Assembly: GCA_001795035.1 (NCBI GenBank) | Contig: MGMW01000075.1 | Coordinates: 1-34,853, forward strand | Length of the DNA stretch: 34,853 nucleotides | Direction: 5' to 3' | Source: Chloroflexi bacterium RBG_13_53_26 | GTDB taxonomy: Bacteria; Chloroflexota; Dehalococcoidia; UBA2247; RBG-13-53-26 | In this document: in pieces, positions 32,365 to 34,853 of the stretch | Position numbering within the stretch: position 1 is the stretch's first letter | Layout of the letters: every line of letters begins with the position of its first letter | The notes under the pieces: model-generated | What the model was told of the DNA's origin: nothing | Seen by the model: only the letters and a program-made list of their open reading frames with translations | Databases searched by the model: none | Translations under genes and position numbers: made by a program

Positions 32365-33030
32365 ATGGGCAAGATAAGAGTGCTTATAGCTGATGATCAT
32401 GCGGTGGTGAGGGAAGGGACGAGGAGGATGCTGGAGCAGGAGGCGGACATAGAGGTAGTTGGTGAAGCTGTGGATGGCGAAGAGGCCATAGAGCTAGCTG
32501 AGCGGTTAAGGCCTGACGTAGCCATAGTGGACATATCGATGCCTAGGCTTGACGGGATAGAGGCGACGAAGCAAATCAAGGAGAGGTGTCCGTCGGTGAC
32601 GGTGCTGATCCTGTCGGCGTATGATGATGACCAATTTGTGTTCAGTCTGTTAGAGGCTGGTGCTGCGGGGTACTTACTGAAGAGTATCCGTAGTCGTGAG
32701 CTGGTCGATGCAGTGCGAGCGGTATATGGTGGGGAGTCGGTGCTGCATCCTTCAGTAGCTAAGAAGGTGCTGAACCGTTTTGTAGGTGGCAGTGGGAAGG
32801 TGCCTTCGGGGAGGTCTGTGGAGGTATTAAGTGAGCGGGAGAAGGAGATACTGAGGTTAGCTACGGGGGGGTTAAGCAATGCTGACATAGCCAAGGAGCT
32901 ATGTTTAAGCATACGGACGGTGCAGGGGCACCTGGGGCACATATTCAACAAGCTACAGGTCAGTTCTCGGACAGAGGCTGTGGTACGGGCGTTGAAGGAA
33001 GGCTGGGTCACGCTGGAAGATATACCTTGA
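32365..33030 (+). CDS. Response regulator, NarL/FixJ family (receiver + LuxR HTH)
   Basis: This two-component regulator has a receiver domain (1-120) with acidic pocket D10/D11, phospho-acceptor D56 (AIVDISMP), S84 and K106. A LuxR-type DNA-binding domain (155-215) has LSEREKEILRLATGGLSNADI and RTVQGHLGHIFNKL. ATG 32365 follows GAGGGGG (32354-32360); an open frame back to 32266 crosses the promoter. The product is 221 residues. Twelve of 15 Ile codons are ATA, unusual beside its neighbours. The kinase gene 53 nt downstream is its likely partner; targets are unknown. Confidence 0.96.
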   Translation: MGKIRVLIADDHAVVREGTRRMLEQEADIEVVGEAVDGEEAIELAERLRPDVAIVDISMPRLDGIEATKQIKERCPSVTVLILSAYDDDQFVFSLLEAGAAGYLLKSIRSRELVDAVRAVYGGESVLHPSVAKKVLNRFVGGSGKVPSGRSVEVLSEREKEILRLATGGLSNADIAKELCLSIRTVQGHLGHIFNKLQVSSRTEAVVRALKEGWVTLEDIP

Positions 33031-33083
33031 GGGATGTCCTTCCTGGGGTGGGCAGAGGTGTGGAATAGAGGGGTAAGGTACTG

Positions 33084-34853
33084 TTGAGAACGCGTTTAGT
33101 GAGCGTAGTCAAAAGACCTGGATTCTGGCTGATACTGATTCTACTGGCGCTTATCACCATTCCACACTATCGTGAGACGATAGGCTATCCCCAGTTTCTT
33201 TCCGAAGTATTCGAGGATGTAGGTCTCAGGCGTCATGCTTTTGAGCGAATCCTCTACCTGGCTCCGATAATCTGGGCCGGGTTCCTGTTCGGACAGAGGG
33301 GGATACTGGCTACCTCCTTGGCTGCTCTTGCCTGCATGTTGCCGCGGGCCATCTTTGTCTCAGATCAGCCTACCGATGCTGTTTTTGAGAGCATCGCTGT
33401 GTTCGTCCTGGGTAATGTGGTGGCTCTGTCATTCAAATCCCTAAGGGAGGAACGCACACGGCGTACTCAGCTCGAAATGGCGGAGAAGAGACTTCAATTG
33501 CAGCTCCAGGTAATACAGGAAAATGAGAGAAGGTTGGCTGCCTTGAACCAGACGGCTGCCATACTCTCGCAGTCGCTGCAGCTTCAGGACGTGTTGGATG
33601 GCGCGGTGAGGAATGTTGTCGACGTAATGGGGGTTGATGTTGCCATGATAGCGCTTCTTAACGAAGAGGCTGGTGAACTGGTGGTCTCCGCTCATCATGG
33701 AGCGTCGAAGGAATTTGTCCAAGCTGTTTCCGCAATGAAGATCGGGCAAGGTTTTCGTAGCGGCGTGTCAGAGCCCGGTGAACTGGTGCTTGTGGAGGAT
33801 GCTTTTCAGCACTTTGACCTAGCCAGGCAAGCGGTGAAGGAGGAGGGGATAAGGTCGCACCTTGTTGTGCCGATGAGAGCAAAGGGGATGGTCGTAGGTA
33901 CTCTCTACGTAGCTACGCGCAGCCGGAGGCAGTTTCTTAAGGACGATGTGGAACTGTTGACTGCCATTGCCAACCAGGTTGGAGTTGCCATTGACAATGC
34001 GCGACTCTATGAAAAGGAACGTCTGGCGATGCAGAAGCTGGGTGTTTCTGAGAGAAACTATCGAGGCCTTTTTGAGAACGCTAACGATGCTATCTGGGGC
34101 CATGACCTCGAAGGCAGATATGTGGTGGCCAACAAAGCGTCTGAGAAGGTTACCGGATATAGTGTAGAAGAGCTGCTGGGAATGGATGTGAAGGATTTCC
34201 TTTCGGAAGAGGGGCTAGGTGTTGCCAGGGAAGTGAAGCGGAGACTGTTGGCGAACGAACCTGTGGAGCAACCCTATGAACAGCGGATGATACGTAGAGA
34301 TGGAACAGAGGCGATTCTGAAAGTGACTACCAGCGTAGTTTTGGAAGACGGGAAGCCAGCAGGTTTTCACAATATCGCCAGGGATGTGACAGAGGAAATG
34401 CGGCTGAGGGAGAACCTGCGGCTCTACTTGAGCCAGGTAACCAAGGCTCAGGAAGAAGAGAGAAAACGCATTGCCCGAGAGCTTCACGATGACACCATAC
34501 AGTCTTTGGTGGTCCTTTCACGCCAGCTAGAGGATGCTGCGTCTGGTGGTAAGGGTATGCCCGAAGACAAGAGGCTTCTGTTGGAAAGTCTGCGACAGCA
34601 GACCACCAGCATCATGGATGGGGTAAGGCGTTTGACCCAGGATCTGAGACCCTCCACGCTGGACCGTCTCGGCCTGCTGGCGGGGCTGGAGTGGCTGGCC
34701 AATGACGTGGCGAGATATTCGGGCGTAGCCGTGAAGGTCGGGGTGCTCGGTACAGGGCGGCGGTTGCCTGCAGATGTCGAGCTGACGCTATTCCGCATTG
34801 CGCAGGAAGCATTGAGGAATATGTGGAGGCATGCCCAGGCGACAGAAGCTGAG
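33084..34853 (+). CDS. Membrane sensor histidine kinase (GAF-PAS-HisKA_3), cut by the window end
   Basis: The frame is open from TTG 33084 (AAGG/GAGGGG upstream) to the last base, giving 590 codons without a stop. Residues 14-28, 56-70, 73-90 and 99-117 are hydrophobic, probably four membrane segments. A coiled region (~120-155), a GAF domain (~155-310) and a PAS domain (~325-440) follow. The HisKA_3 dimerisation helix has ERKRIARELHDDTIQSL, with phospho-acceptor H468. The ATPase N-box starts at EALRNMWRHA (N579); the later ATP-binding boxes are beyond the window. This is the NarX/DegS class that pairs with NarL-type regulators, as here. Confidence 0.93.
   Translation, partial: MRTRLVSVVKRPGFWLILILLALITIPHYRETIGYPQFLSEVFEDVGLRRHAFERILYLAPIIWAGFLFGQRGILATSLAALACMLPRAIFVSDQPTDAVFESIAVFVLGNVVALSFKSLREERTRRTQLEMAEKRLQLQLQVIQENERRLAALNQTAAILSQSLQLQDVLDGAVRNVVDVMGVDVAMIALLNEEAGELVVSAHHGASKEFVQAVSAMKIGQGFRSGVSEPGELVLVEDAFQHFDLARQAVKEEGIRSHLVVPMRAKGMVVGTLYVATRSRRQFLKDDVELLTAIANQVGVAIDNARLYEKERLAMQKLGVSERNYRGLFENANDAIWGHDLEGRYVVANKASEKVTGYSVEELLGMDVKDFLSEEGLGVAREVKRRLLANEPVEQPYEQRMIRRDGTEAILKVTTSVVLEDGKPAGFHNIARDVTEEMRLRENLRLYLSQVTKAQEEERKRIARELHDDTIQSLVVLSRQLEDAASGGKGMPEDKRLLLESLRQQTTSIMDGVRRLTQDLRPSTLDRLGLLAGLEWLANDVARYSGVAVKVGVLGTGRRLPADVELTLFRIAQEALRNMWRHAQATEAE

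Overview
The window looks like a chromosomal segment from a Chloroflexota bacterium, most probably class Dehalococcoidia. This rests on the gene families and their order, not on a database search. The clues are one uninterrupted str-S10-spc-alpha super-operon, Zn-ribbon versions of several ribosomal proteins, mid-range GC with frequent TTG and GTG starts, and a short 'core' methionine synthase of the kind known from Dehalococcoides, placed among S-adenosylmethionine (SAM) recycling genes.

Region 1 (1-19910, all plus strand): a sigma70-like promoter (163-191) leads into rpsL-rpsG-fusA, then directly into rpsJ-rplC-rplD-rplW-rplB-rpsS-rplV-rpsC-rplP-rpmC-rpsQ-rplN-rplX-rplE-rpsZ-rpsH-rplF-rplR-rpsE-rpmD-rplO-secY-adk-map-infA-rpmJ-rpsM-rpsK-rpsD-rpoA-rplQ-truA-rplM-rpsI. 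tuf is absent from its common place after fusA. Spacing is tight, with many start/stop overlaps. The 37-codon rpmJ is present at 15384-15497.

Region 2 (19993-28419, all minus strand): read in its own direction this is mtnA, mtnP, core methionine synthase, a 405-bp stretch without an intact gene, then ahcY, metK, a phosphohexomutase and a bifunctional phosphoglucose/phosphomannose isomerase. Together the first five enzymes cover SAM synthesis, S-adenosylhomocysteine breakdown, homocysteine remethylation and the first steps of methylthioadenosine handling. The gene-free stretch holds what look like relics of two genes: an unidentified 56-codon C-terminal piece and the start of a PHP-domain protein with a damaged metal motif.

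Region 3 (28575-32213): two tandem class III (CaiB/BaiF) CoA-transferase genes on the plus strand face an acyl-CoA dehydrogenase on the minus strand. The first transferase has Tyr where the catalytic Asp is expected. The second keeps the Asp but carries an in-frame TGA exactly where the family has Trp. The dehydrogenase promoter overlaps a 17-bp inverted repeat that is a good operator candidate.

Region 4 (32335-34853): a NarL-type response regulator behind an extended -10 promoter, followed by a membrane-anchored GAF-PAS-HisKA_3 histidine kinase that runs off the end of the window.

I found no tRNA, rRNA, CRISPR array, insertion sequence or recognisable riboswitch. The most unusual points are the TGA-for-Trp codon, the unequal CoA-transferase pair, the operator-like palindrome, and the gene relics ahead of ahcY.
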